64,000 bases of DNA from Paenibacillus sp. DMB5 (GTDB taxonomy: Bacteria; Bacillota; Bacilli; Paenibacillales; Paenibacillaceae), in NCBI RefSeq assembly GCF_001517085.1, contig NZ_LRAC01000147.1, forward strand, positions 1-64,000, in the 5' to 3' direction. The position numbers were made by a program, and so were the translations under genes. The stretch's first letter is position 1; each line of letters begins with the position of its first letter. This document shows positions 55,288-63,299 of the stretch, piece after piece. The notes beneath the pieces are model-generated. The model was not told the origin of the DNA. It searched no databases and worked only from the letters and a program-made list of their open reading frames with translations.

Positions 55288-55351
55288 GTTATAGTAACAA
55301 TTAAAGATGGAAGTTCATATGAGGGTGATGCACGATTTATTTTAAAATCGC
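55288..55351 (-). promoter_or_regulatory. Activator-type promoter of the SBP-GH67 operon
   Basis: -10 TATAAC (55288-55293, minus strand) without a good -35. Beyond it the plus strand reads CAATT..ATGGAA..TATGAG..ATGCACGA..ATT.TAAAAT..CAC (55298-55351), aligning block for block with 40031-40087. Confidence 0.65.
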
Positions 55352-55355
55352 ACGG

Positions 55356-55393
55356 AAAAAGCTGCAGCCCTTACAAGTCATAAGGGCTGCAGC
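55356..55393 (-). terminator. Terminator of the GH130-CE7 operon
   Basis: A perfect 13-bp stem, GCTGCAGCCCTTA/TAAGGGCTGCAGC, followed on the minus strand by TTTTT. It lies about 20 bp after the CE7 stop. Confidence 0.92.
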
Positions 55394-55413
55394 CGGGAAG
55401 AAGTGCACTTTCA

Positions 55414-56373
55414 TTACAGAGTCAAAAAGCTTTGCAGAGTCCGGTCTGCGAGATAGGGCAGATACTCATGGCCGTATTCGTGATAGACCAGTAATTCCTT
55501 CGGTGACGTAATCTTGTTATATGCAGCAAATTGGGTCGATGGCGGACAAATCGGGTCCATTAATCCGGTAACCCATACCACTCTTCCTTTTATGCGGTCT
55601 GCCAGATTTTGAATATCGATATAACCGAGACGGTTAAAAATGTCCTGTTCACGCAGATGATGCGGATCGAAGAACCGGAAATAATAGTTAAGCTCCTCAT
55701 AGGCAGACGCAGTGATGTTTGCTTCCCATGCCCGCTTATAGTCGGAGAGGAACGGATAGACCGGCACTGCTATTTTGATCCGGGGCTCTAGCGAAGCACA
55801 GGCAACCGTAAGGCCGCCGCCCTGGGACAGTCCGAACGCACCGACGCGTTCCGGGTCCACCTCCGGCATGGCCATCAAGATACGCGCCGCCTGGGCTGTA
55901 TCCAGAAATACATTCCGGTAGTACAGGTTATCCGGATCGGGATCATCTATTCCGCGGATAATATGTCCGCGGATCGTCGTACCCTGAACGGTCAGATTAT
56001 CCTCGGACACCCCGCCCTGGCCCCGGCAATCCATGGCCAGTACACTGATGCCGTGCGCCGCGTACCCCACCTTCTCCAGCCAATCGCCGCTGTCACAGCC
56101 GTATCCGTGGAACATGACGACACCCGGTCCTTTTCCGGCGGACGGCAGCTTCGGTCTTACATATTTACAGTGTATTCTGGCCCCGCCTACACCGGTAAAA
56201 TACAGATGAAAGCATTCCGCAAGTAGACTGGTAAATGCCGCAGGCACCAGCTCATAATTCAGAGGCTGGGCATCCAGTTCACTTAAAGCGCGCTCCCAGT
56301 ACCCGTCGAAATCATCCGGCTTCGGGCTGATCCCTTCATAGGCCTGCAATTGGGACAAAGATCGTTCATTCAT
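55414..56373 (-). CDS. CE7 acetyl (xylan/mannan) esterase, cephalosporin-C deacetylase family
   Basis: 319 residues, the standard CE7 length, cytoplasmic. Motifs in order: RGQGG (117-121), nucleophile elbow GLSQGG with Ser183, Asp273 in GLMDPICPPST, and His298 in YHEYGHEYLP. Enzymes of this family remove acetyl groups from imported oligosaccharides. It is the last gene of the SBP-permease-permease-GH130-CE7 unit, 23 bp after GH130, which implies the transported mannoside is acetylated, as in acetylated glucomannan. Confidence 0.92.
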   Translation of the reverse strand: MNERSLSQLQAYEGISPKPDDFDGYWERALSELDAQPLNYELVPAAFTSLLAECFHLYFTGVGGARIHCKYVRPKLPSAGKGPGVVMFHGYGCDSGDWLEKVGYAAHGISVLAMDCRGQGGVSEDNLTVQGTTIRGHIIRGIDDPDPDNLYYRNVFLDTAQAARILMAMPEVDPERVGAFGLSQGGGLTVACASLEPRIKIAVPVYPFLSDYKRAWEANITASAYEELNYYFRFFDPHHLREQDIFNRLGYIDIQNLADRIKGRVVWVTGLMDPICPPSTQFAAYNKITSPKELLVYHEYGHEYLPYLADRTLQSFLTL

Positions 56374-56396
56374 GAATGTTTCTCCTTATATCCGGC

Positions 56397-57419
56397 TCAG
56401 ATTTTGCCAAGTCCGGCATCGTCACCGACTTCTTCATGGGTTTCAATGACATAGCTGACAATTTCCTGAACCGTGGTATAGGCTACGCCCACATAAGTAT
56501 CTGCAGCGCCATAGTAAATGGCGATCCGGCCCGTTTCGGCATCGGTAAGGGCTGCGCAAGGGAACAGCACGTTATTAACGAAGCCTCTCTCCTCATACCA
56601 TTCTTCGGGTGTAAGGACGAAGTTTCTGGAGCGGTATTTGACTCTGGATGGCTCGTCCTTATCCAGGATCACTGCTCCCATGCTGTACACAAGGCCGTTA
56701 CAGGTTGTAGTAACGCCGTGATAAAACATCAGCCAGCCTTCACTCGTCTCAATCGGTGCCGGGCCGCCGCCGATTTTGGTGCTTTGCCACCAGCCTTGCC
56801 CGCCCTTGGTCATGACATGACGATGCTTGCCCCAGTAGACAAAGTCAGGGCTTTCGCTCAGGAACACATCACCGAACGGCGTGTGGCCGCTGTCGCTCGG
56901 ACGGGACAGCATTACAAAATTACCGTTTATTTTTCTGGGGAACAGCACCCCGTTGCGGTTAAACGGGAGAAACGGATTTTCCAGGCTGATAAAGGTTTTG
57001 AAGTCCTGTGTCCGGGCTACCCCGATCGCCGCTCCGTAAAAATCGGTACACCAGATGATATAATACGTGTCTTCCACTTGGACGAGACGCGGATCGTAGG
57101 CATAACGCGGTGCGTACGGGTTGCCTGCTTCGTCAATGAACGGAATCGGCTCATCCGCGATCTTCCAGTCCAGGCCGTCAGCACTATAGCCCATCCGGAG
57201 ATGAGGGCGGGTCGTGTTGTCCTCTACACGGAACACGCCGAGGAAGCTGCCTTCGTAAGCAATTACAGCACTGTTAAAAATCCGCGCTACCCCTTTGGCG
57301 GGATTCCGTTTGATAACCGGGTTATCATTATGTCTCCACACCGGATTGTCATTGCCGGCCGGTCTGTCCTGCCATGGGATATTCGGCAGATTGGTTCCAA
57401 TCAGTTCTACTTGTTTCAT
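56397..57419 (-). CDS. GH130 beta-mannoside phosphorylase (GH130_2-like)
   Basis: 340 residues. Phosphorolysis of beta-mannosyl linkages to give mannose 1-phosphate. The five-blade propeller has the expected landmarks: GNDNPVWRHNDNPVIKRNPAKG at the start, RIFNSAVIAYEGSFLGVFRVED, YDPRLVQVEDTYYIIWCTD containing the catalytic Asp region, GGGPAPIETSEGWLMFYHGV (phosphate-binding His) and the C-terminal IYYGAADTYVGVAYTTVQEIV. Located after the permeases and before the esterase in the same operon. Which beta-mannoside (1,4 or 1,2) is not decided by what I can see. Confidence 0.9.
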   Translation of the reverse strand: MKQVELIGTNLPNIPWQDRPAGNDNPVWRHNDNPVIKRNPAKGVARIFNSAVIAYEGSFLGVFRVEDNTTRPHLRMGYSADGLDWKIADEPIPFIDEAGNPYAPRYAYDPRLVQVEDTYYIIWCTDFYGAAIGVARTQDFKTFISLENPFLPFNRNGVLFPRKINGNFVMLSRPSDSGHTPFGDVFLSESPDFVYWGKHRHVMTKGGQGWWQSTKIGGGPAPIETSEGWLMFYHGVTTTCNGLVYSMGAVILDKDEPSRVKYRSRNFVLTPEEWYEERGFVNNVLFPCAALTDAETGRIAIYYGAADTYVGVAYTTVQEIVSYVIETHEEVGDDAGLGKI

Positions 57420-57459
57420 CTTTCATGCTCCTCTCAAATCTGGTTCTGGTAAGCGTGCT

Positions 57460-58293
57460 TTATTTAACCGAGCCTTGGGCAAACCCGTTGTAAATATATT
57501 TTTGCAAGGCAATGAAGGCAATCAGCGTGGGAATAATCGCAATCATAATCGCCGCACAGATTACCTCCCACTGCGAGCCGTAAGGGCCCTTAAATTTAAA
57601 AAGCGCGGTGGAGACAACCTGGAGGCTGCTTTTTGGCATATACAGAAAAGGGGTGTAGAAGTCGTTATAGATGTTGACACCCTTCACAATGATGACCGTA
57701 ACAATTGCGGGACTCAGCAGTGGCAGAATGATCCTCCAATAAATCGTCCAGTAGGAGGCACCGTCGAGCATAGCCGATTCATCCAGGGACTCGGAGATCG
57801 AGTCCAGGAACTGCATGAAAATATAAACAGCTATAATGTCCGTACCCAGGTACATCAGGATCGGCGCCCAGCGTGTATTAAACAAATCGAGCGAGTTGAT
57901 GATCTGAAAGGTGGCTACCTGTGTTGTTACTCCGGGAATCAGGGTTGCCAGCAGGAAGGCCCCCATCAGCAGCTTGCTGCCTTTGAATTTGAAGCGGGCC
58001 AGAATGTAGGCCATCATCGATCCGGTCAATGTTGCTCCTGCAATAGAGATCAGCACGATAATAATGGTATTCATGAAGCCCAGCAGCATGTTGCCGTCAA
58101 CAAAGGCCTTGGTGTAATTGCTGAAGTTCAGCCAGTTCTCGGGTAAAGTAAGCGGACCGGTACTGGCGTATTCGGCATTGGTTTTGAGTGATGCGAAAAA
58201 GACCACGATGATTGGAATAAGCGCGGCAAGAGCCCCAAAAATCAAAGTAAGATATTTAAAGAAGGAGGCTGCGCTGTATTTAAGGGTATGCAT
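57460..58293 (-). CDS. Sugar ABC transporter permease (MalG/AraQ type), mannoside cluster
   Basis: 277 residues with six membrane segments. The N-terminal YLTLIFGALAALIPIIVVFFASL helix and the EAA loop SESLDESAMLDGASYWTIYWRIILPLLSPAIV (about residues 180-210) are clear; it ends YNGFAQGSVK. It starts 3 bp after the upstream permease stop. Confidence 0.92.
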   Translation of the reverse strand: MHTLKYSAASFFKYLTLIFGALAALIPIIVVFFASLKTNAEYASTGPLTLPENWLNFSNYTKAFVDGNMLLGFMNTIIIVLISIAGATLTGSMMAYILARFKFKGSKLLMGAFLLATLIPGVTTQVATFQIINSLDLFNTRWAPILMYLGTDIIAVYIFMQFLDSISESLDESAMLDGASYWTIYWRIILPLLSPAIVTVIIVKGVNIYNDFYTPFLYMPKSSLQVVSTALFKFKGPYGSQWEVICAAIMIAIIPTLIAFIALQKYIYNGFAQGSVK

Positions 58294-58296
58294 CTC

Positions 58297-59169
58297 TTAC
58301 TTCTCCTCCTTTATCAGAACACGCTGCAGAATGGTAACGATGATAACAATACCCAGCAGGACTACCGCCATTGCCGAAGCAAGACCCAGCTTGCTGTATT
58401 TAAAGGCCACATCGACGGTCTGAATGACAAAGGTACTGCTGCCGTTGGAACCGCCGGTCATGACGTAGGGAATTTCAAATACGCCGATCGCTCCGCTTAC
58501 TGCCAGAATCAGATTGAGCTGCAGAATACGCTTGATGCTTGGCAGAATAATATGTCTGAACTGGTGCCAGCGGTTGGCTCCGTCAATCTCGGAAGCTTCA
58601 TAAATATCGCTGCCGATCGATGAAATGGCACCCAGGAAAATGATAAAGTTCATCCCCATATATCTCCACACCGAAGCAAACGCAAGCGAAATATTAATTA
58701 AATGCGGATTCAGCAGCCACTTCTGCTGCCAGGCCCCGAGGCCTGCCAGATCAAGCAGTGTGTTCAGCGTCCCTTCCGGCTTGAAGAAGAACAGGAAGAT
58801 AAACCCGATGGCGACTCCGTTAAGCAGTGTAGGAAAGAACAAAATACCTTTAAACCAGTTCTTCAGCCTGACATTAAAGCTCAGAATAGTCGCAAAATAG
58901 AGCGCCAGCCCCATCTGCACAAATGTAGCAAAGAAGTAATACAGACTGACTTTAAATACGGCAAAATACTCCGGTCTCGTAAAAATCGTCTTATAGTTGT
59001 CGAACCCGACGTACTCCATGTTTTTGCTGAAGCCGTCCCAGCTTGTGAAGCTGTATTGGAACATTTTAATTACAGGCAGATATGAGAATGTTAACAGCAG
59101 GACAACCGGAACTAGCGAGAATAAAAAAATAATTAAAATACGCTGATTTTTATAACTTAAGTTGGACAC
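58297..59169 (-). CDS. Sugar ABC transporter permease (MalF/UgpA type), mannoside cluster
   Basis: 290 residues from a GTG start (reading MSNLSYKNQRILIIF) at 59169 preceded by GGGAGGTG; an open frame upstream has no homology. Six membrane segments; EAA loop SDIYEASEIDGANRWHQFRHIILPSIKRIL at about residues 200-230. Second gene of the SBP-permease-permease-GH130-CE7 unit. Confidence 0.92.
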   Translation of the reverse strand: MSNLSYKNQRILIIFLFSLVPVVLLLTFSYLPVIKMFQYSFTSWDGFSKNMEYVGFDNYKTIFTRPEYFAVFKVSLYYFFATFVQMGLALYFATILSFNVRLKNWFKGILFFPTLLNGVAIGFIFLFFFKPEGTLNTLLDLAGLGAWQQKWLLNPHLINISLAFASVWRYMGMNFIIFLGAISSIGSDIYEASEIDGANRWHQFRHIILPSIKRILQLNLILAVSGAIGVFEIPYVMTGGSNGSSTFVIQTVDVAFKYSKLGLASAMAVVLLGIVIIVTILQRVLIKEEK

Positions 59170-59234
59170 TCTCTCCACACCTCCCAGGAACAAACAGATG
59201 CTACTAACTCCAGATCCTCACAAACACGGCAAAA

Positions 59235-59289
59235 GTGAAGGGGAAAATGCGCCAGGCGCATCCCCCCGATCTCTTGACTCTGTCTTCAC
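59235..59289 (-). other. Intercistronic hairpin between SBP and permease genes
   Basis: Core stem ATGCGCC/GGCGCAT (59247-59261) extended by GGGG/CCCC, with an outer GTGAAG/CTTCAC pair. No T-run on the minus strand. Third example in this window of a hairpin directly after an SBP gene. Confidence 0.6.
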
Positions 59290-59325
59290 TCCTGCGTTAA
59301 TGAATTTCAGCTTCTATTACGGTAT

Positions 59326-60695
59326 TTATTGGGCAGCTGTAACTTTCGCTCTTGCCGCTTTCCATTTGTCGTTCAGATCCTTCATGATGTCATCATAAGA
59401 CTCTTTGCGGTTGCCGATTGCTGCTTCAATAATGACTTTCTTGAAATCAGGCTGCCAAAGCCCGATTTCAGCTTCCTTGTCAATCGCATCAACCCAGCCT
59501 TCTTCACCCTCTTTGGCAGGGGTAAGGGTATCAAAGGTAACCTCTGTACCTTCAAATTGCTTCAGAATTTCCGGAAGCTCGGCTCCTTTAACAGGACTCA
59601 TGCCGCCGCCTTCAGTTGTCGGATAGCCGGATTCATTAATGAACCAGTCAACCCATGCTCTGGCTGCCTCTTTGTTTTTACTGTGGATACTGATGCCGAG
59701 GTTATAATCGTCAGCCAGAGGGACAAGAACCTTCTCTGCATTGGTAGGGAACGGCATGAAGCCCACATCATCAGGATTGGTTGCCAAGCCTTTAACTTGA
59801 CCGATCGCCCATGAGCCGAGTACCATTGTCCCGATTTTACCGTTGGCCAGATCAGCCTTGGAGGACTCCCAGTCGGTTGTTGTAGGGTCTTCTTCGATCA
59901 GGCCATTTTTGGCTGCATCATACATTACCTTGTACAAATCATAGTGAGGCTGTCCCTGCACAAAGTTATCGTCTGAAGCGACTTGAGTAATATTCACATA
60001 GTCACGGTTGCCGGCAACGTTGCCAGAACGGCTTCCCATTGGGTGAGCGTCCAGCCGGCTGCATAGTTTGTATACAGCGGAACAGCATCCGTTTTGTCTT
60101 TAATATTCTGCAGTGCAGTCATGAACTGATCAATGGTTCTTGGAACTTCAGTGATGCCTGCATCCTTGAACACCTGTTTGTTATAAATAATTCCCGAGTA
60201 ATTAACGGTAATCGGAATGCCGTAGGAAATGCCGTCCACACTGCGTTCCTCAAGACCTGTGTACTGCTGCTCAAGCTCGGCTTTTTGGCCCAGTGGTTCA
60301 AAGAAATCCGGAAGGTCCTTGATAGCCACACTTGTAGGCAGCAGGAGCACATCACCGTAATCATCCGTGCTCATACGGATCTTGATCTGGTCCTCGTAAG
60401 TGGAGAGCGCTTCAAAGTTCACTTTGACATCCGGATATTTTTCATTAAATTTAGCTGCATAATCTTTGAATACGGTATCAACAATGTCTGTTCTTTGCGT
60501 GATTACGGTGATATCGCCTTTGATGTCCTTTGCCCCATCTCCTTCGGGAGCTGCCGTCGCCTCTGCAGCGGCTCCGTTATTTCCGCCATTGGTTGCTGCT
60601 GCATTATCTGCATTATTGTTTGATGAACAGCCTGCGAATAAGCCCGCCATCAATGTCAATGCTGCCAATCCGGTAATTGCTTTTGTTTTTTTCAT
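59326..60695 (-). pseudogene. Substrate-binding lipoprotein of the mannoside transporter, frameshifted
   Basis: The N-terminal part from ATG 60695 has a lipoprotein signal (FAGC lipobox, Cys23) and DITVITQRTDIVDTVFKDYAAKFNEKYPDVKVNF, running to ..GWTLTQWEAVL. The C-terminal part continues GNVAGNRDYVNITQVASDDNF and ends DKWKAARAKVTAAQ, with KIGTMVLGSWAIGQVK as the usual family-1 SBP motif. Adding one base in CTGGC near 60010-60015 fuses them into a normal 457-residue SBP. No other lesion seen. First gene of its operon, with a perfect cre 125 bp upstream. Confidence 0.88.
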
Positions 60696-60819
60696 TGTTA
60701 AAACCCCTCTCTCCATTCAAGCATCATAATAACAAAAAAACTAACTAATATTTTGAAAACCCAAACGATTAACAACTTAATAAGGCTAATTATTTCCTGT
60801 TCACTCTTTGAAAGTGCGT

Positions 60820-60834
60820 TGTTATCGCTTACAA
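60820..60834. promoter_or_regulatory. CcpA cre site upstream of the mannoside operon
   Basis: Minus-strand TTGTAAGCGATAACA matches all 15 positions of WTGNAANCGNWNNCW. Confidence 0.75.
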
Positions 60835-60941
60835 ACACATTATAATGCGTTAAAAGCCCGAAAACGATGGTTTGAATTGTTTTTTCTGGTCTTATATTTG
60901 TTATTTTTGTTTTATATATTAGTTTGTTTTATGCAAATAAA

Positions 60942-60970
60942 AACACAAAAAGAGGGCTTTCCGCCCCCTG
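60942..60970 (-). terminator. Terminator of the short response-regulator gene
   Basis: GGGGGCGGAAAGCCCTC hairpin on the minus strand followed by TTTTTGTGTTTTT, about 40 bp after the stop at 61010. Confidence 0.65.
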
Positions 60971-61009
60971 GTAATAGACATTCCCCTATTCTGTTGCAGC
61001 TTTAGCAGC

Positions 61010-61774
61010 CTAGACTTTTGGTATTCTGCAACCGCTTTTATAATCCTTTGGCGTCACACCGCATATTTTCTTGAACAGCTTATTGAAATACACGGGATCG
61101 CTGTAGCCGACCTTTTCGGCAATCTCATAATTTTTAAGATCAGGCTGGCTGATCAGCAGTTCTTTGGCTTTGTCAATCCGTATGCCGATCAGATAATCGG
61201 TAATCGTCTGACCCGTCTTATATTTAAAGAGGCGGCTAAGATAACTGGCATTCATCCCTACTGTCTCTGCCAGACGCTCAAGCTCGAAATGATGTCCGTA
61301 CTCCTTTTCAAGAATAGCTTTGGTCTGCTCGACTACGTAATGTTCTCCGCCTTCGGCCTGGACTACCGGCTGCTGCGGTTCGGAAGAGTTCGTTTGTTTA
61401 TTCTCTTCCACCCGCTTCAGCAGATCATACAGCTGTGCTTTCTCTATCGGCTTGAGCAGATAATCCAGCACGCCGAAACGTATCGCCCTCCGGGCATAGT
61501 CAAAATCACTAAAACCGCTAAGCACCGCTATCGGCAGATCCTTCATCCAGGCTCTGGCCTTTTCTATCAGCATAAAGCCGTCCATGCGGGGCATCTTGAT
61601 ATCCGTAATCAGCAGATCAATATCCTCCGCTGTTATAGCCGAAAGCTGATTCCATGCCTCCATTCCATTGCCGTGCGAGCCGATAACTACCACTTCCAGA
61701 TCCATTCTGGAAGTAATTTTCTCAAGCCCGCGGCGGATAACTTCCTCATCATCCGCAATCATGATTCTGATCAC
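61010..61774 (-). CDS. Short response regulator, REC plus AraC DNA-binding domain
   Basis: 254 residues: receiver about 1-125 (D8/D9 in MIRIMIADDEE; phospho-acceptor D58 in LLITDIKMPRMDG; Lys in YLLKPIEKAQL), a short linker, and an AraC domain (about 145-248) ending VGYSDPVYFNKLFKKICGVTPKDYK. It lacks the roughly 280-residue middle region of the two YesN proteins elsewhere in this window. No kinase gene is adjacent inside the window. It lies between the mannoside operon and the divergent GH130_1 gene and is their likely activator. Confidence 0.92.
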   Translation of the reverse strand: MIRIMIADDEEVIRRGLEKITSRMDLEVVVIGSHGNGMEAWNQLSAITAEDIDLLITDIKMPRMDGFMLIEKARAWMKDLPIAVLSGFSDFDYARRAIRFGVLDYLLKPIEKAQLYDLLKRVEENKQTNSSEPQQPVVQAEGGEHYVVEQTKAILEKEYGHHFELERLAETVGMNASYLSRLFKYKTGQTITDYLIGIRIDKAKELLISQPDLKNYEIAEKVGYSDPVYFNKLFKKICGVTPKDYKSGCRIPKV

Positions 61775-61949
61775 TTAGAAAATCGCCTCCGGTTGTATTA
61801 CATGTGCAAAATGATGGCGCTACCATTTTCATTATAGGCCTGATGACTTCAATATAAAATGTGTTGTATTGCACTTTTATAGTCTTGTCTTTACATTACA
61901 TATTTGCCTCTTGTAATCCGCTAGAAAAAACGTTATAACTTATATGTAT

Positions 61950-62002
61950 TTTGTTATTACAAAAATAACATTTTATTAATAACAAATCAATTTTTGTTAT
62001 TA
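61950..62002. promoter_or_regulatory. Operator-like repeats of TTTGTTATTA upstream of GH130_1
   Basis: TTTGTTATTA at 61950-61959, its reverse complement at 61977-61986, and TTTGTTATTA again at 61993-62002. The last two form a perfect 10-6-10 inverted repeat. The divergent region (61775-62036) holds promoters for both neighbours and no gene. Confidence 0.5.
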
Positions 62003-62036
62003 TTTATTTTGCAGAGCGAGAAAAGGAGACAGTGTA

Positions 62037-63208
62037 ATGACAACAGTATTCGAGGAGCGCAAAGCTCTGTTAACCGGACGTACGAGGCACTGATTGCCCG
62101 TAAAAATGAAAAGCTGCCTTTCGGCAACGGCATCTATGACCGCTATCAATATCCGCTGCTCACCGCAGAACATGCACCATTAATCTGGCGTTATGATTTT
62201 AACCCGGAGACCAATCCGTATTTCGCCGAAAGAATCGGTGTGAACGGTGTCTTCAATCCGGGTGCGATTGAACTGGACGGCAAATTCTACCTCGTAGCCC
62301 GTGTGGAAGGCAATGACCGTAAGTCCTTCTTCGCTGTGGCTGAGAGCAACAGCGGGGTAGACGGCTTCCGCTTCTGGGATCACCCGGTCATTCTGCCCGA
62401 AACCGAAATTCCCGATACCAACGTCTACGATATGCGTCTGGTCAAACATGCCGACGGCTGGATTTACGGTCTGTTCTGTACTGAACGCAAAGACCCGGAA
62501 GCTGCACACGGCGACCTGTCGAGCGCTGTAGCCCAGTGCGGCATCGCCCGCACCAAGGATCTCAAGACCTGGGAACGGCTTCCCGATCTCAAGACCGGCT
62601 CTGCCCAGCAGCGCAATGTTGTCCTGCACCCTGAATTCGTAGAGGGGAAGTATGCCTTTTACACCCGTCCTCAGGATGGCTTCATTGACGCCGGTTCCGG
62701 CGGTGGTATCGGCTGGGGCCTGTCTGACTCCATCGAAAATGCTGTCATCACCAGCGAAACAATCATGGATCAGCGCTATTACCATACAATCAAGGAAGTT
62801 AAGAACGGTCAAGGTCCGGCCCCGATCAAGACGGCCCGCGGCTGGCTCCACATTGCTCATGGCGTGCGCAATACAGCTGCCGGTCTGCGTTATGTTCTCT
62901 ACGCCTTCCTGTCCGATCTGAACCAGCCTAACAAGGTTACCCATGCACCCGGCGGCCATTTCATTGCCCCTGACGGCGAAGAACGTGTCGGGGATGTATC
63001 GAATGTCGTGTTCTGTAACGGTGTTATTGCCCGCGACAACGGAGAGATTTATATCTATTACGCTTCATCGGACACCCGCATACATGTCGCTACCACCACA
63101 GTTGACCAGATGCTGGATTATGTGCTGAATACGCCGGAAGATCCGCTCCGCTCCTACGCCTGCGTTCAGCAGCGCATCGAGCTGATAGACCGTAATCTGC
63201 AGCTGTAA
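62037..63208 (+). pseudogene. GH130_1 4-O-beta-mannosyl-glucose phosphorylase-like, frameshift at codon 15
   Basis: ATG 62037, after AAAAGGAGACAGTGTA, reads MTTVFEERKALLTGR and then hits a stop because one base is missing at 62080-62081 (GGACGTACGAG for GGACGTTACGAG). The remaining frame gives YEALIARKNEKLPFGNGIYDRYQYPLLT and a complete propeller: IGVNGVFNPGAIELDGKFYLVARVEG, DTNVYDMRLVKHADGWIYGLFCTER (catalytic Asp region), GQGPAPIKTARGWLHIAHGVRN, and YYASSDTRIHVATTTVDQMLDYV. Joined length about 390 is typical for subfamily 1, which phosphorolyses mannosyl-glucose to mannose 1-phosphate and glucose. It complements the GH130_2-like gene. Confidence 0.88.
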
Positions 63209-63237
63209 TCTGTAACTTATGCACAACAACAAAGACG

Positions 63238-63268
63238 GCCCCGGCAGAAATGACTTTCTGTCGGGGGC
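63238..63268. terminator. Terminator between GH130_1 and the converging SBP gene
   Basis: GCCCCGGCAGAAA/TTTCTGTCGGGGGC stem-loop, about 30 bp from each stop codon; the T-run is weak. Confidence 0.7.
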
Positions 63269-63299
63269 GTTAGCCTTTTCGATTAAACCGCTGCGCCGT

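Larger units (their letters stand above)
60696..61009. promoter_or_regulatory. Leader and promoter region of the mannoside operon
   Basis: AT-rich, no credible gene. It contains a perfect CcpA cre site (60820-60834), TAATAACAAA at 60727-60736, TTTGTTATTT at 60897-60906 and the response-regulator terminator at 60942-60970. Confidence 0.6.

Noticed and set aside
56376..57452. 358-codon plus-strand ORF over the GH130 gene
   Set aside because: Antisense shadow of GH130; composition is that of a reversed coding strand.
62180..62959. 259-codon antisense ORF over GH130_1
   Set aside because: Antisense shadow of a conserved enzyme frame.
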